From NCBI GenBank assembly GCA_947488085.1, contig CANKYI010000001.1, forward strand, positions 248,001 to 312,000: a DNA stretch of 64,000 nucleotides, written 5' to 3'. This DNA is from an uncultured Erythrobacter sp. GTDB lineage: Bacteria; Pseudomonadota; Alphaproteobacteria; Sphingomonadales; Sphingomonadaceae. The notes beneath the pieces were generated by a model. That model was given only the letters and a program-made list of their open reading frames with translations, had not been told where the DNA came from and searched no databases. Shown here piece after piece: positions 44,958 to 51,957 of this stretch (the first letter of the stretch is position 1; the number at the start of each line of letters is the position of its first letter). The position numbers and the translations under genes are program-made.

Positions 44958-45005
44958 CTGGAAGCGATTGCCTTAAAGCTCAACGCCGTTGGCAATCGCT
45001 TCCAG
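44958..45005 (-). terminator. Long hairpin at the end of the psp operon
   Basis: Perfect 15-bp inverted repeat CTGGAAGCGATTGCC (44958-44972) / GGCAATCGCTTCCAG (44991-45005) with an 18-nt loop. The stop codon (44973-44975) is in the loop, and the promoter-proximal arm encodes the last residues (LEAIAN) of the preceding gene. Only CTTTCCCC follows, so it may end transcription weakly or protect the 3' end. Confidence 0.6.
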
Positions 45006-45224
45006 TTTCTTGATCCGCTCTTTCATATCGGCAAGCTCAATCCGCGCGGCACCAACGCCCGCTCCGCCCTCAATCTCAACCTGAGGGCCAACATGTTGCA
45101 GCCGCTCAAGTTCCTGACGTTTGAGTTCGAGCCAACCTTGCCACGCGCGCAGTGCAACAAAGGCGACAATACACATTCCAAAAAAGCACGTAGAGGCAAT
45201 TACAAGAGTGGGAGACATCATCAT
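44973..45224 (-). CDS. PspB-like small membrane protein, last in array
   Basis: 83 aa. An N-terminal membrane span (TLVIASTCFFGMCIVAFVALRAW) is followed by a charged helix, with KERIKKLEAIAN at the C-terminus. This resembles the RxERIxxLExI module of PspB and of the four proteins encoded upstream in the operon. The later part of the module is missing. Overlaps the upstream gene by 4 nt. Confidence 0.65.
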   Translation of the reverse strand: MMMSPTLVIASTCFFGMCIVAFVALRAWQGWLELKRQELERLQHVGPQVEIEGGAGVGAARIELADMKERIKKLEAIANGVEL

Positions 45225-45574
45225 TGGCTCTGCTCCTGATCAGGTGTTGAGACAGTGGGTTTGGGAAGTGGTTTGGTGATGGCGGGTTCAGATGGTCCCC
45301 GCAGCGCCTCGATCTCGGCCGCAATCCGGGCACGTTCGCGGGCATCCATGGTGTTTTCATTGGTGGCAATGCGTTCCAGCACATGCAGCCGTTCGCGCAA
45401 TTGCTCGATTTCGCGGCGCGTCTCGTCCAACTCCGCACGTTCGGCAAGGCCGTCCTTGCCCGCGAAGGACTCGTTGCCATCCACATCCGAGACAATCCCG
45501 GCGCGCGCCTTTGCAATCTGGACAATTCCCCAGATCACGATGGCCACGATTGCAACGATTGCCCAACCACCCAT
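45221..45574 (-). CDS. PspB-like small membrane protein
   Basis: 117 aa. One membrane span (WAIVAIVAIVIWGIVQIA), then a coiled-coil-like segment with RERLHVLERIATNENTMDAR and IAAEIEALRGPSEP. The VLERIx16EIEALR arrangement is shared with the neighbouring small genes. Overlaps both flanking genes by 1-4 nt. Role unknown; probably envelope-stress signalling with PspA. Confidence 0.72.
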   Translation of the reverse strand: MGGWAIVAIVAIVIWGIVQIAKARAGIVSDVDGNESFAGKDGLAERAELDETRREIEQLRERLHVLERIATNENTMDARERARIAAEIEALRGPSEPAITKPLPKPTVSTPDQEQSQ

Positions 45575-45939
45575 TATGCGTTTCCTTCATCCTTGCGGTT
45601 TTCCAAAGCGCGTTCTCTCAGCGCATCGATTTCCGACCCGAGGCCATAGCCGCTATCGGTCACGATCCGCTCTACATTAGCCAGCCGATCTTTGACTGAG
45701 CCAAGCTCTGCGCGCAGTTCCGCATTTTCCTGTGTCAGCAACGCAACGCGTTGCTTTGCTCCATTATCTGTCGACGGCTTCAGCGCCTGACCCCACGCCC
45801 CATCGAGGGGATAGCCATGCTGGATGCGCAGGCGGGTGTTGTAGACCCAGCCAAAGATCGCCGCTCCGCCAAGGGCGAGCCCGCCGGCGATGATCCAAGG
45901 CAAATGTGGGGCAAGAGTGGCAGCGGTGTCGACGCTCAT
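45574..45939 (-). CDS. PspB-like small membrane protein
   Basis: 121 aa. Membrane span LPWIIAGGLALGGAAIFGWVY, a linker, a coiled coil (LTQENAELRAELGSVKDRL), then ANVERIVTDSGYGLGSEIDALR. The HGYPLDGAWGQ stretch parallels HGYALENEWGG in the next gene, so the two are close paralogues. Overlaps its neighbours by 1-4 nt. Confidence 0.75.
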   Translation of the reverse strand: MSVDTAATLAPHLPWIIAGGLALGGAAIFGWVYNTRLRIQHGYPLDGAWGQALKPSTDNGAKQRVALLTQENAELRAELGSVKDRLANVERIVTDSGYGLGSEIDALRERALENRKDEGNA

Positions 45940-46286
45940 GCTTGCGGTTCCTTTTTGCCCAGATTGAGCGGGGTGCCGCTATCGGTTTTGGGAGCGGGCA
46001 CATCGCGCAACGCTTCGATTTCGTCTGACAGCGAATAGCCGCGATCAGTGACAATCCGTTCAAGCACAACCATGCGATCCTGCATGGTATCAAGCTTATC
46101 ATTCAGCTCCTTGTTCTCTGCTTTCAGCCGAGTGGTTTCCGCGGTGTCGACGGTGCGCTCGGTCTTGCCGCCCCATTCGTTTTCGAGGGCGTATCCATGC
46201 TTTGCGCGGATCCAGTTGTTAACGAGCCACCCGATGGTCGAAACGACAACGATCACTGCGACAAGGGACATTGTATCGCCATCCAT
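45936..46286 (-). CDS. PspB-like small membrane protein
   Basis: 116 aa. Membrane span SLVAVIVVVSTIGWLV, HGYALENEWGG, coiled coil LKAENKELNDKLDTMQDRM, then VVLERIVTDRGYSLSDEIEALR. It carries the clearest copy of the shared C-terminal module. Overlaps its neighbours by 1-4 nt. Confidence 0.75.
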   Translation of the reverse strand: MDGDTMSLVAVIVVVSTIGWLVNNWIRAKHGYALENEWGGKTERTVDTAETTRLKAENKELNDKLDTMQDRMVVLERIVTDRGYSLSDEIEALRDVPAPKTDSGTPLNLGKKEPQA

Positions 46287-46612
46287 TACACTTGCTCCTT
46301 ATTTCCGATATTGAGTGGGATACCGGCTCCTGCGTCTTCGACATCTTTGGTGTCACGCAGAGCTTCGATCTGGGTCGCAACGTCGTATCCGCGGTCAGTG
46401 ACAATGCGTTCAAGCACTTGGACGCGGTCTTCGAGCCGTTGCACTTTGCTGGCGTATTGCGCCGCTTTTTCGGCGGTTTGTTCAGCTGTGGTGTTCACCT
46501 GCATCTCAGCCATCTTTTGCTGATGCTTGGTCCACACTCCCAACATTCCGATGCTGCAACCAAATACGATCGCGATCACCGGGATCATTACTCCGATTAC
46601 TTCTACGTCCAT
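46286..46612 (-). CDS. PspB-like small membrane protein
   Basis: 108 aa. Membrane span VMIPVIAIVFGCSIGMLGVW, then QVNTTAEQTAEKAAQYASK and the module QVLERIVTDRGYDVATQIEALR. First of the extra genes, 31 bp after pspC. The tail GIPLNIGNKEQ resembles GTPLNLGKKEP of the next protein, another sign of tandem duplication. Confidence 0.75.
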   Translation of the reverse strand: MDVEVIGVMIPVIAIVFGCSIGMLGVWTKHQQKMAEMQVNTTAEQTAEKAAQYASKVQRLEDRVQVLERIVTDRGYDVATQIEALRDTKDVEDAGAGIPLNIGNKEQV

Positions 46613-46643
46613 GAGTTCCCCCCTCTGTCTGGGTGTTCGCGCT

Positions 46644-47018
46644 TCAGCGCAGTTGTTCGATTTCGGCGGTCAGGCGCGGATTGTTGCTGACATAATATGT
46701 CTCAACATCCGCCAGCCGCCGGTCGATATCACGGAACCGTGCACGGATTTCGCGGGCTGTGCGGGTTGGGCTTTGCCGGACGCCCTGCCAATATTGCTCT
46801 TCCTGTTTGTCGACATAGAGCTGATCGGGCTTTTTGTTCAGGATGAAACCTGCTGCGAAATAGGCGATAGCGGGCCAACCAAACGCGATGGTCATGGCGA
46901 CCGTGCCAATCCGCAGCCAGACCGCATTGACGCCGGTGTAAGAGGCAATCCCGGCGCAAACGCCCATGACCTTGCCGTTGTGCTTGTCACGATAAAGGGT
47001 TGTGCGAAGGCTGCTCAT
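46644..47018 (-). CDS. pspC: Phage shock protein PspC
   Basis: 124 aa. PspC domain at residues 8-60 (RDKHNGKVMGVCAGIASY, WLRIGTVAMTIAFGWPAIAYF), then a charged helix ending FRDIDRRLADVETYYVSNNPRLTAEIEQLR in two overlapping stretches. Its C-terminus again has the EIEQLR module of the neighbours. It senses envelope stress with PspB. Overlaps pspB by 4 nt. Confidence 0.9.
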   Translation of the reverse strand: MSSLRTTLYRDKHNGKVMGVCAGIASYTGVNAVWLRIGTVAMTIAFGWPAIAYFAAGFILNKKPDQLYVDKQEEQYWQGVRQSPTRTAREIRARFRDIDRRLADVETYYVSNNPRLTAEIEQLR

Positions 47019-47320
47019 GGCCGGGCTCCTTTTTTCTCGGCGAGCAATTGTTCCAGCTCACGCAATTGTTGATTATCAGCATCCTGGTCGGCCTGAAGGC
47101 GTTTGACCGGGTTAAAAGTGGGATCGTCTGTGGCGACCAAGCGCTCGACCGTATCCATCCGTTCATCAAGGCGCTTTGCGAGGTTATAAAGTTCCTCCAG
47201 CAGCACTTCATCATCATTCGTGATCACAGCGGACGTTTTCCACTTGGTCACATAATGCAGGATCAACCACGGCAGGCCGACAAACAGGATCAGGAGTATA
47301 AAGACGACTTCATCTGGCAC
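47015..47320 (-). CDS. pspB: Phage shock protein PspB
   Basis: 101 aa. The N-terminal span is VVFILLILFVGLPWLILHYV, followed by LAKRLDERMDTVERLVATDDPTF, the PspB coiled coil (compare RMxxLExIL). The protein is longer than the 74-aa E. coli PspB by a C-terminal leucine-rich helix. Directly after pspA (3-nt gap). Confidence 0.9.
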   Translation of the reverse strand: MPDEVVFILLILFVGLPWLILHYVTKWKTSAVITNDDEVLLEELYNLAKRLDERMDTVERLVATDDPTFNPVKRLQADQDADNQQLRELEQLLAEKKGARP

Positions 47321-47323
47321 AGC

Positions 47324-48019
47324 TTATTCTCCTTTAGCTTTGTCGGAAGCGCCGGCTTTGCCGAGCGCCTTTTTCATTTCAGCAAGTTCATCATCAATCG
47401 CATCGGCCCCTTCGAGCGCAGCGATTTCGTCTGAGAGGGACGGTGTGCCTTGTTCGGCAATGTTCAATGCATCGGCGCGCCCTTCCGCGTAATCGACGCG
47501 GCGCTCCATCTGGTCGAACCGCGATAGAGCTTCATCAGTGCGCTCAGTGCTCATCAGAGTGCGCAGTTTGACGCGGTTCTCTGCACTTTCGAGGCGGGCC
47601 GCGATTTGTGTCTGGCGGCTGCGCGCTTCACGCAGGCGGTTTTGCAGCTTTTGGATATCGACTTCATAGGCACGCAAAGCATCATCCAGCACCGAAATCT
47701 CAGCGCGCAATTGCTCGCCCATTCCGCTTGCCTTCTTCTTTTCAACCAAAGCGGCGCGGGCCAGATCTTCGCGATCTTTCGACAGCGCCAATTGCGCTTT
47801 CTCGCCCCAGTCAGCTTCAAGCCGGTCAAGCTTCACGACATGGCGATGCATCTCTTTTTGGTCGGCAATGGTGCGCGCGGCGCTGGCGCGGACTTCGACC
47901 AATGTTTCCTCCATTTCGAGGATGATCATGCGGATCATCTTCGAAGGATCATCAGCATTGTCGAGTAGGTCGTTGAAATTGGCAGCGATAATATCTCTGG
48001 TGCGGCTAAAAATGCCCAT
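47324..48019 (-). CDS. pspA: Phage shock protein PspA (IM30/Vipp1 family)
   Basis: 231 aa from ATG 48019 (GGAG upstream), which matches the usual MGIFSRTRDIIAANFNDLLD start. Helical coiled-coil protein that binds the inner membrane under stress and inhibits PspF. The C-terminal part contains QMERRVDYAEG and SLSDEIAALEG, close to the module of the small proteins downstream. The frame is open, with good coding character, to a GTG at 48304; the 95 extra residues contain RLDAEIEALRRSPTPT. A longer isoform is possible. Confidence 0.92.
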   Translation of the reverse strand: MGIFSRTRDIIAANFNDLLDNADDPSKMIRMIILEMEETLVEVRASAARTIADQKEMHRHVVKLDRLEADWGEKAQLALSKDREDLARAALVEKKKASGMGEQLRAEISVLDDALRAYEVDIQKLQNRLREARSRQTQIAARLESAENRVKLRTLMSTERTDEALSRFDQMERRVDYAEGRADALNIAEQGTPSLSDEIAALEGADAIDDELAEMKKALGKAGASDKAKGE

Positions 48020-48304
48020 AAAGGCTACTCCGTCTAGGAATGGATTAGTGCTGGTTTTGTGCGAGTCTTCGTTGTCACCGGTTCTGCTCAGACCTTGCGT
48101 CGGAGTGGGGCTGCGGCGCAAGGCCTCGATTTCGGCATCGAGGCGGGACAGCGCGCGCCCATTAGCTTTAGAACCAGCAGACGGGTGGGCCGGAGCACTG
48201 CTATCTGACGATGTACGCTCCGGGGAAAGCGCGTCGTCTGAGGTGGCAGTCGCAACTGGAGCGGTGCGCTCCGGCCCGAGGGGAAGATCATCTCGCTTGG
48301 TCAC
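48020..48304 (-). other. In-frame 95-codon extension upstream of pspA
   Basis: From GTG 48304 the pspA frame is open through 95 codons with Ser/Pro-rich sequence and one EIEALR-like module (RLDAEIEALRRSPTPTQ). No stop separates it from pspA, and it starts 9 nt after the stop of the 55-aa gene. It may be translated as an N-terminal extension of PspA, or be a leader region with an alternative start. Confidence 0.45.
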
Positions 48305-48313
48305 GGTGTCGGC

Positions 48314-48481
48314 TTACGCCAACTCCACCAGCATGGCGGGTTGACCAGCAGGCTGCGCCAGACTTGCATCATGTGCGGCCAGGTTCATCTGCGAGGTCAG
48401 GGCAATCATCGCAGTCATTGCGGCGATGCTAGCGAGCGAGGCTTGGCCAAGCTTGGTGCCGAAGAAAGAACGATTGTACAT
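48314..48481 (-). CDS. 55-aa leader protein of the psp operon
   Basis: ATG 48481 is preceded by GGGAGA; the codons translate to MYNRSFFGTKLGQASLASIA, then a hydrophobic stretch AMTAMIALTSQ and a tail ending MLVELA. It is the first frame after the sigma-54 promoter. Not recognised; possibly a small membrane-associated or secreted protein. The upstream in-frame stretch up to 48616 would lie before the promoter and is excluded. Confidence 0.55.
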   Translation of the reverse strand: MYNRSFFGTKLGQASLASIAAMTAMIALTSQMNLAAHDASLAQPAGQPAMLVELA

Positions 48482-48525
48482 ATTGGGTCTCCCGATTGAG
48501 TGACTGAAAGTGTTGCCAACTACTC

Positions 48526-48542
48526 TGCAACCAGTGTGCCAA
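48526..48542 (-). promoter_or_regulatory. Sigma-54 promoter of the psp operon
   Basis: Minus-strand TTGGCACA-CTGG-TTGCA matches the RpoN consensus at GG (-24) and GC (-12) with the right 12-bp spacing. Transcription would begin near 48515, just before the 55-aa gene and pspA. PspF, encoded divergently, is the expected activator. Confidence 0.8.
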
Positions 48543-48665
48543 ACCGAAAAAATCCCGGAAATCCGCCGTTCTTCGATGCTGCCCACATGAAGGTAATGGT
48601 TTCTATTGCCAAACATTGGGATTTTTCACTATAGGTTGGGCGTGGCCGCGATATAGGAGGGAAGG

Positions 48666-49718
48666 CTGGAGCGGGAAAACCAATTTATCGGCCAGTCTGG
48701 GGCATTCCTTGATGCGGTGGAGCGCGCCAGTCGCGCCGCTCCCATGAGCCGCCCAGTGCTCGTCATTGGCGAGCGCGGCACCGGCAAGGAATTGATCGCC
48801 GAGCGCCTTCATCGCCTGTCCAGCCGCTGGGGAGAGCCGCTGGTGACGATGAACTGCGCCGCACTTCCCGAAACATTGATCGAGGCCGAATTGTTCGGTC
48901 ACGAAGCGGGCGCTTTCACAGGCGCTACCAAAGCGCGCGCGGGAAGGTTTGAAGAAGCCGACCAAGGCACATTGTTTCTCGACGAATTGGGCACTTTGTC
49001 GATGGGCGCACAAGAGCGCCTGTTGCGGGCGGTTGAATATGGTGAGGTCACTCGGATCGGATCATCGCGCCCTGTGCGCGTTGATGTGCGCATTGTTGCG
49101 GCGACCAATGATGATCTGCCCGCGCTTGCAGCATCAGGAGAATTCCGCGCCGACTTGCTTGACCGGCTCAGCTTTGAAGTGATCACTCTGCCACCATTGC
49201 GGGTGCGTGATGGGGATGTCGGCGTTCTCGCGGAATATTTCGCACGCCGTATGGCAGCGGAGTTGGACTGGCATGGATGGCCCGGATTTGCACCGCATGT
49301 GATGACCAGCATGGAAAACTATGCATGGCCCGGCAATGTGCGCGAATTGCGCAATGTGGTGGAGCGCGCGGTCTATCGCTGGGATGATCCAGAGAGCCCG
49401 ATTGCGCATGTGCAATTTGACCCGTTTGATAGCCCATGGAAACCGGCAACCCCCTCTCATCGCAAGCCTGCAAGTGCCGCACCAGCTGGAGCGCCAGCGG
49501 GTTCGGAGGATGGCGCGCCGATGGCTGCCCCCACCATCGATTTTGAAGCGGTTGATGATCTGCGCGCCGCAGTTGAGGGCCACGAGCGCGCCATTGTTGA
49601 GCACGCTTTGGGCAAACACCGGTGGAATCAGAGGCAGACGGCGAAAGCTCTTGGCCTAAGCTATGATCAGCTGCGTCATGCGATTAAAAAGCATGGTCTG
49701 ATGGAAGAGGCCGAGTAG
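48666..49718 (+). CDS. pspF: Sigma-54 activator PspF
   Basis: 350 aa starting at CTG 48666, 5 nt after a perfect AGGAGG. The N-terminus (MERENQFIGQSGAFLDAVERA, in two parts) aligns with E. coli PspF; a later GTG (48717) would cut off conserved residues, and there is an in-frame stop at 48654. AAA+ core with Walker A GERGTGKE (35-42), the sigma-54 contact loop GAFTGA (82-87), and a C-terminal HTH (RQTAKALGLSYDQLRHAIKKH). No receiver domain, as expected for PspF. Confidence 0.92.
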   Translation: MERENQFIGQSGAFLDAVERASRAAPMSRPVLVIGERGTGKELIAERLHRLSSRWGEPLVTMNCAALPETLIEAELFGHEAGAFTGATKARAGRFEEADQGTLFLDELGTLSMGAQERLLRAVEYGEVTRIGSSRPVRVDVRIVAATNDDLPALAASGEFRADLLDRLSFEVITLPPLRVRDGDVGVLAEYFARRMAAELDWHGWPGFAPHVMTSMENYAWPGNVRELRNVVERAVYRWDDPESPIAHVQFDPFDSPWKPATPSHRKPASAAPAGAPAGSEDGAPMAAPTIDFEAVDDLRAAVEGHERAIVEHALGKHRWNQRQTAKALGLSYDQLRHAIKKHGLMEEAE

Positions 49719-49730
49719 CCAGTGTTTGCA

Positions 49731-49759
49731 AACGACCGCTCGCAACTGGCGATCGTTTT
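49731..49759 (+). terminator. Probable terminator after pspF
   Basis: AACGACCGC (49731-49739) pairs with GCGATCGTT (49749-49757) with one mismatch, and a run of Ts follows. Moderate hairpin just after the pspF stop. Confidence 0.45.
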
Positions 49760-49833
49760 CTGACAACCCTTGGTGAGACCTTCTGCAGCGTCCAATCTGT
49801 TTTAGGTAGCGACGGGACGCCGGCTCTTGCGCC

Positions 49834-49877
49834 TTGACAAACTCCAATGATTCGATATTTCTAGAATTATGGAAATA
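49834..49877 (+). promoter_or_regulatory. arsR promoter and operator
   Basis: TTGACA at 49834-49839, a 16-bp spacer, and TATTTC (49856-49861) as -10. TATTTC and GAAATA (49872-49877) form an inverted repeat spanning the start codon at 49869. Transcription would begin at or close to the ATG, so the mRNA may be leaderless. ArsR binding is inferred. Confidence 0.5.
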
Positions 49878-50213
49878 AAGAATTCACAGCTTCCTCATGC
49901 CGTATCCGCTCTTTCTGCGCTTGCGCAGGAACATCGTTTGCAGGTGTTCCGTGAATTGGTTCAGGCTGGCAATGGGGGCCTTCCCGCAGGGGTCATTGCA
50001 GAGCGGCTTTGCGTGCCACGCAGCTCGCTTTCGTTTCACCTTACGCATTTGAAAGCGGCTGGACTGATCAGCGAACAGCGTAAAGGCCGCTCAATCATCT
50101 ACTCGGCCAATTATGCCGAGATGCGCGCGCTGATCGCCTATCTGCTCACCAATTGCTGTGAGGGTGACACTATCGACCCGCAATTGATCGACCAACTCGA
50201 TCATTCTGCATAG
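49869..50213 (+). CDS. arsR: ArsR/SmtB-family metalloregulator
   Basis: 114 aa winged-helix repressor: CVPRSSLSFHLTHLKAAGLISEQ is the recognition region. Candidate metalloid ligands are Cys48 in the helix and the vicinal Cys96-Cys97 near the C-terminus (TNCCEG), a C-terminal-cysteine type of ArsR. It probably controls itself and the next gene, 13 bp away. Confidence 0.88.
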   Translation: MEIKNSQLPHAVSALSALAQEHRLQVFRELVQAGNGGLPAGVIAERLCVPRSSLSFHLTHLKAAGLISEQRKGRSIIYSANYAEMRALIAYLLTNCCEGDTIDPQLIDQLDHSA

Positions 50214-50226
50214 GAACAGGAGAGTT

Positions 50227-50640
50227 ATGATGAAGCGATTTCACCTCAATTTGCGCGTCTCGGATCTTGCCAAATCGACCCAGTTCTACACCGAATTGTT
50301 GGGAGCCGAACCAAGTGTCGACGAGGCTGACTATAAGAAATGGATGCTCGATGACCCTTTCATAAACCTCTCAATAGAGCCGGAATGCGGTGAGGTTGGC
50401 ATTGCTCATGTTGGATTGCAGGCGAGTAATGAGGCTGATCTTGATCAAATTCGTGGCCGTATCGCCTCCGCTAATGCTCCTGCATTTCATGAGGGTGAGA
50501 CTGAGTGCTGTTATGCCCATTCGTATAAGAGTTGGACACGCGATCCCGATGGGATTGTTTGGGAGGCCTTTTTCACGGATGGCCATCGCCGCGATTATGG
50601 GGCCATGCCTGACCTACCGAATGCGATGCCGATCAAATAG
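50227..50640 (+). CDS. arsI: ArsI/CadI-type dioxygenase (C-As lyase)
   Basis: 137 aa vicinal-oxygen-chelate protein. ArsI cleaves the carbon-arsenic bond of trivalent organoarsenicals. Metal ligands His6, His61 and Glu113 and the arsenic-binding pair Cys94-Cys95 (ECCYAHSYKSW) are all present. Downstream of arsR. CadI-like binding of metals is an alternative. Confidence 0.85.
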   Translation: MMKRFHLNLRVSDLAKSTQFYTELLGAEPSVDEADYKKWMLDDPFINLSIEPECGEVGIAHVGLQASNEADLDQIRGRIASANAPAFHEGETECCYAHSYKSWTRDPDGIVWEAFFTDGHRRDYGAMPDLPNAMPIK

Positions 50641-50733
50641 GGTCGACTAGATAACGGCTGTCCTGAAACGCTAAACCCGATTTTTAGAATTCTGCTTTAG
50701 CGTCGCATCCCTGCCGAAGTTGGGGAGCGCAGA

Positions 50734-51108
50734 ATGCAGGCCTTTCGTGATCTTATGCAAAGTGTATTTGGCCCGATTATAAATGGAGCCAGATTCTTGA
50801 TGCTGTTGTGGTTCGGCGGGATCATGCTGTTTGGGTTTGTGGCGACCTATTGGACGCATAGTGATGGGATGTTTGGTCAAACGTCTGATGCGTTCGAAGA
50901 GCGGCAGGAACGTCGGACGGCTGCTGAGCAAGCAGAAGACCAACGCAAATCGCGCGATGCCCGCCAGCGTGTGATGAATGAACACGGTTGGGGCAATGAC
51001 GCTGCCCGCACATCCACCTCAACATTGCCGCAATCGAGCAGCAGTTCTGACCGCCGCCGCATTCTGCGCGAGGAGCGCGAAGCCCGTGAGGCGGGTTGGG
51101 GCAATTGA
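50734..51108 (+). CDS. Membrane protein with two GWGN motifs
   Basis: 124 aa behind a GGGGAG site. N-terminal membrane span FLMLLWFGGIMLFGFVATYW, then a charged, low-complexity region with NEHGWGND, a Ser/Thr stretch, and a C-terminus ending EAGWGN. The GWGN motif recurs in the two nearby small proteins at 51249 and 51958. No known family recognised. Confidence 0.65.
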   Translation: MQAFRDLMQSVFGPIINGARFLMLLWFGGIMLFGFVATYWTHSDGMFGQTSDAFEERQERRTAAEQAEDQRKSRDARQRVMNEHGWGNDAARTSTSTLPQSSSSSDRRRILREEREAREAGWGN

Positions 51109-51248
51109 GTAAGAGATAATCAGGCGAGACCGCTGCCATCAGTAGCGGTCATCAATGACAGAGCTTCAACCGCTTGTTTACCTTAGCGCTGTAAAGCTCT
51201 GTATCTTCGCAATGATTGCAAAAATCCCGGTGATGAGGGTAGTCGGAA

Positions 51249-51530
51249 ATGGAAGTCGTCAAAACGGTATTAATGGGTTGTGGCGCATTGGCCATTCTGA
51301 CGATGGTTGGTTGTGTCGGTGTCGTTGGTGTTGGCAGCTATGCCGTCGATCAATCCTTGCGCGACGATGATGGCAATCACGTTCTGCTGGACAGGGCGGA
51401 ACCGAAGGGCGGTTCGCATCGTCCCCAATCCGCCGATTATGGCGCTGATCCTTTCTCCGACTACGAGGACCCGGACACCGGCTATGATAGCGGTGATTCC
51501 AAAGATGGCTGGGGCAATGGCGCGCGGTAA
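51249..51530 (+). CDS. Small envelope protein with a GWGN motif
   Basis: 93 aa. N-terminal hydrophobic segment (VLMGCGALAILTMVGCVGVVG), possibly a signal anchor or lipobox. Acidic Asp/Gly-rich body with DYGADPFSDYEDPDTG, ending SKDGWGNGAR. Not recognised. Same direction as the gene at 50734. Confidence 0.6.
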   Translation: MEVVKTVLMGCGALAILTMVGCVGVVGVGSYAVDQSLRDDDGNHVLLDRAEPKGGSHRPQSADYGADPFSDYEDPDTGYDSGDSKDGWGNGAR

Positions 51531-51538
51531 GTGACACC

Positions 51539-51943
51539 ATGGGTACAACCATGACCGACAACAAAATGGAACAACGAGAGATTGAGCAGGGACGCCGTAC
51601 TGCCCCGCGAATGGACTTGAGCCTGCCCGGCAAATTTCTGGCAGTGCATGCCAACCACCCTTGCATCATAACCAGCCTATCGCGCACCGGATTGATGATG
51701 GCGATCGAGGAGCCGCTCGAAATCGGCGATCAGGGGTATTTGCGATGCGGCCCAATTGATCACTTTATGATCGTTACGCGCAAAGAGGCAGGGCAAAACG
51801 CTCTGGAATTCGATATCCCGGTGAGCGACCATTTCGTCTTTGGTATTCGCCAATTTCAAGAACAACTTGAAGAGCAGGAACAGGTCGAGTTAGCCGAGAC
51901 GATAAAAGCCTGGGCGCAAGGCGAAAGTTCAACTCACTGGTGA
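51539..51943 (+). CDS. PilZ-domain protein
   Basis: 134 aa. The N-terminus has RRTAPRMDLSLPGKF, typical of PilZ (RxxxR and beta-strand), followed by IITSLSRTGLMMAIEEPLEIGD. It may bind cyclic-di-GMP. ATG 51551 is an alternative start. Follows the GWGN gene by 8 bp. Confidence 0.75.
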   Translation: MGTTMTDNKMEQREIEQGRRTAPRMDLSLPGKFLAVHANHPCIITSLSRTGLMMAIEEPLEIGDQGYLRCGPIDHFMIVTRKEAGQNALEFDIPVSDHFVFGIRQFQEQLEEQEQVELAETIKAWAQGESSTHW

Positions 51944-51957
51944 CGTATGCGAATGGA

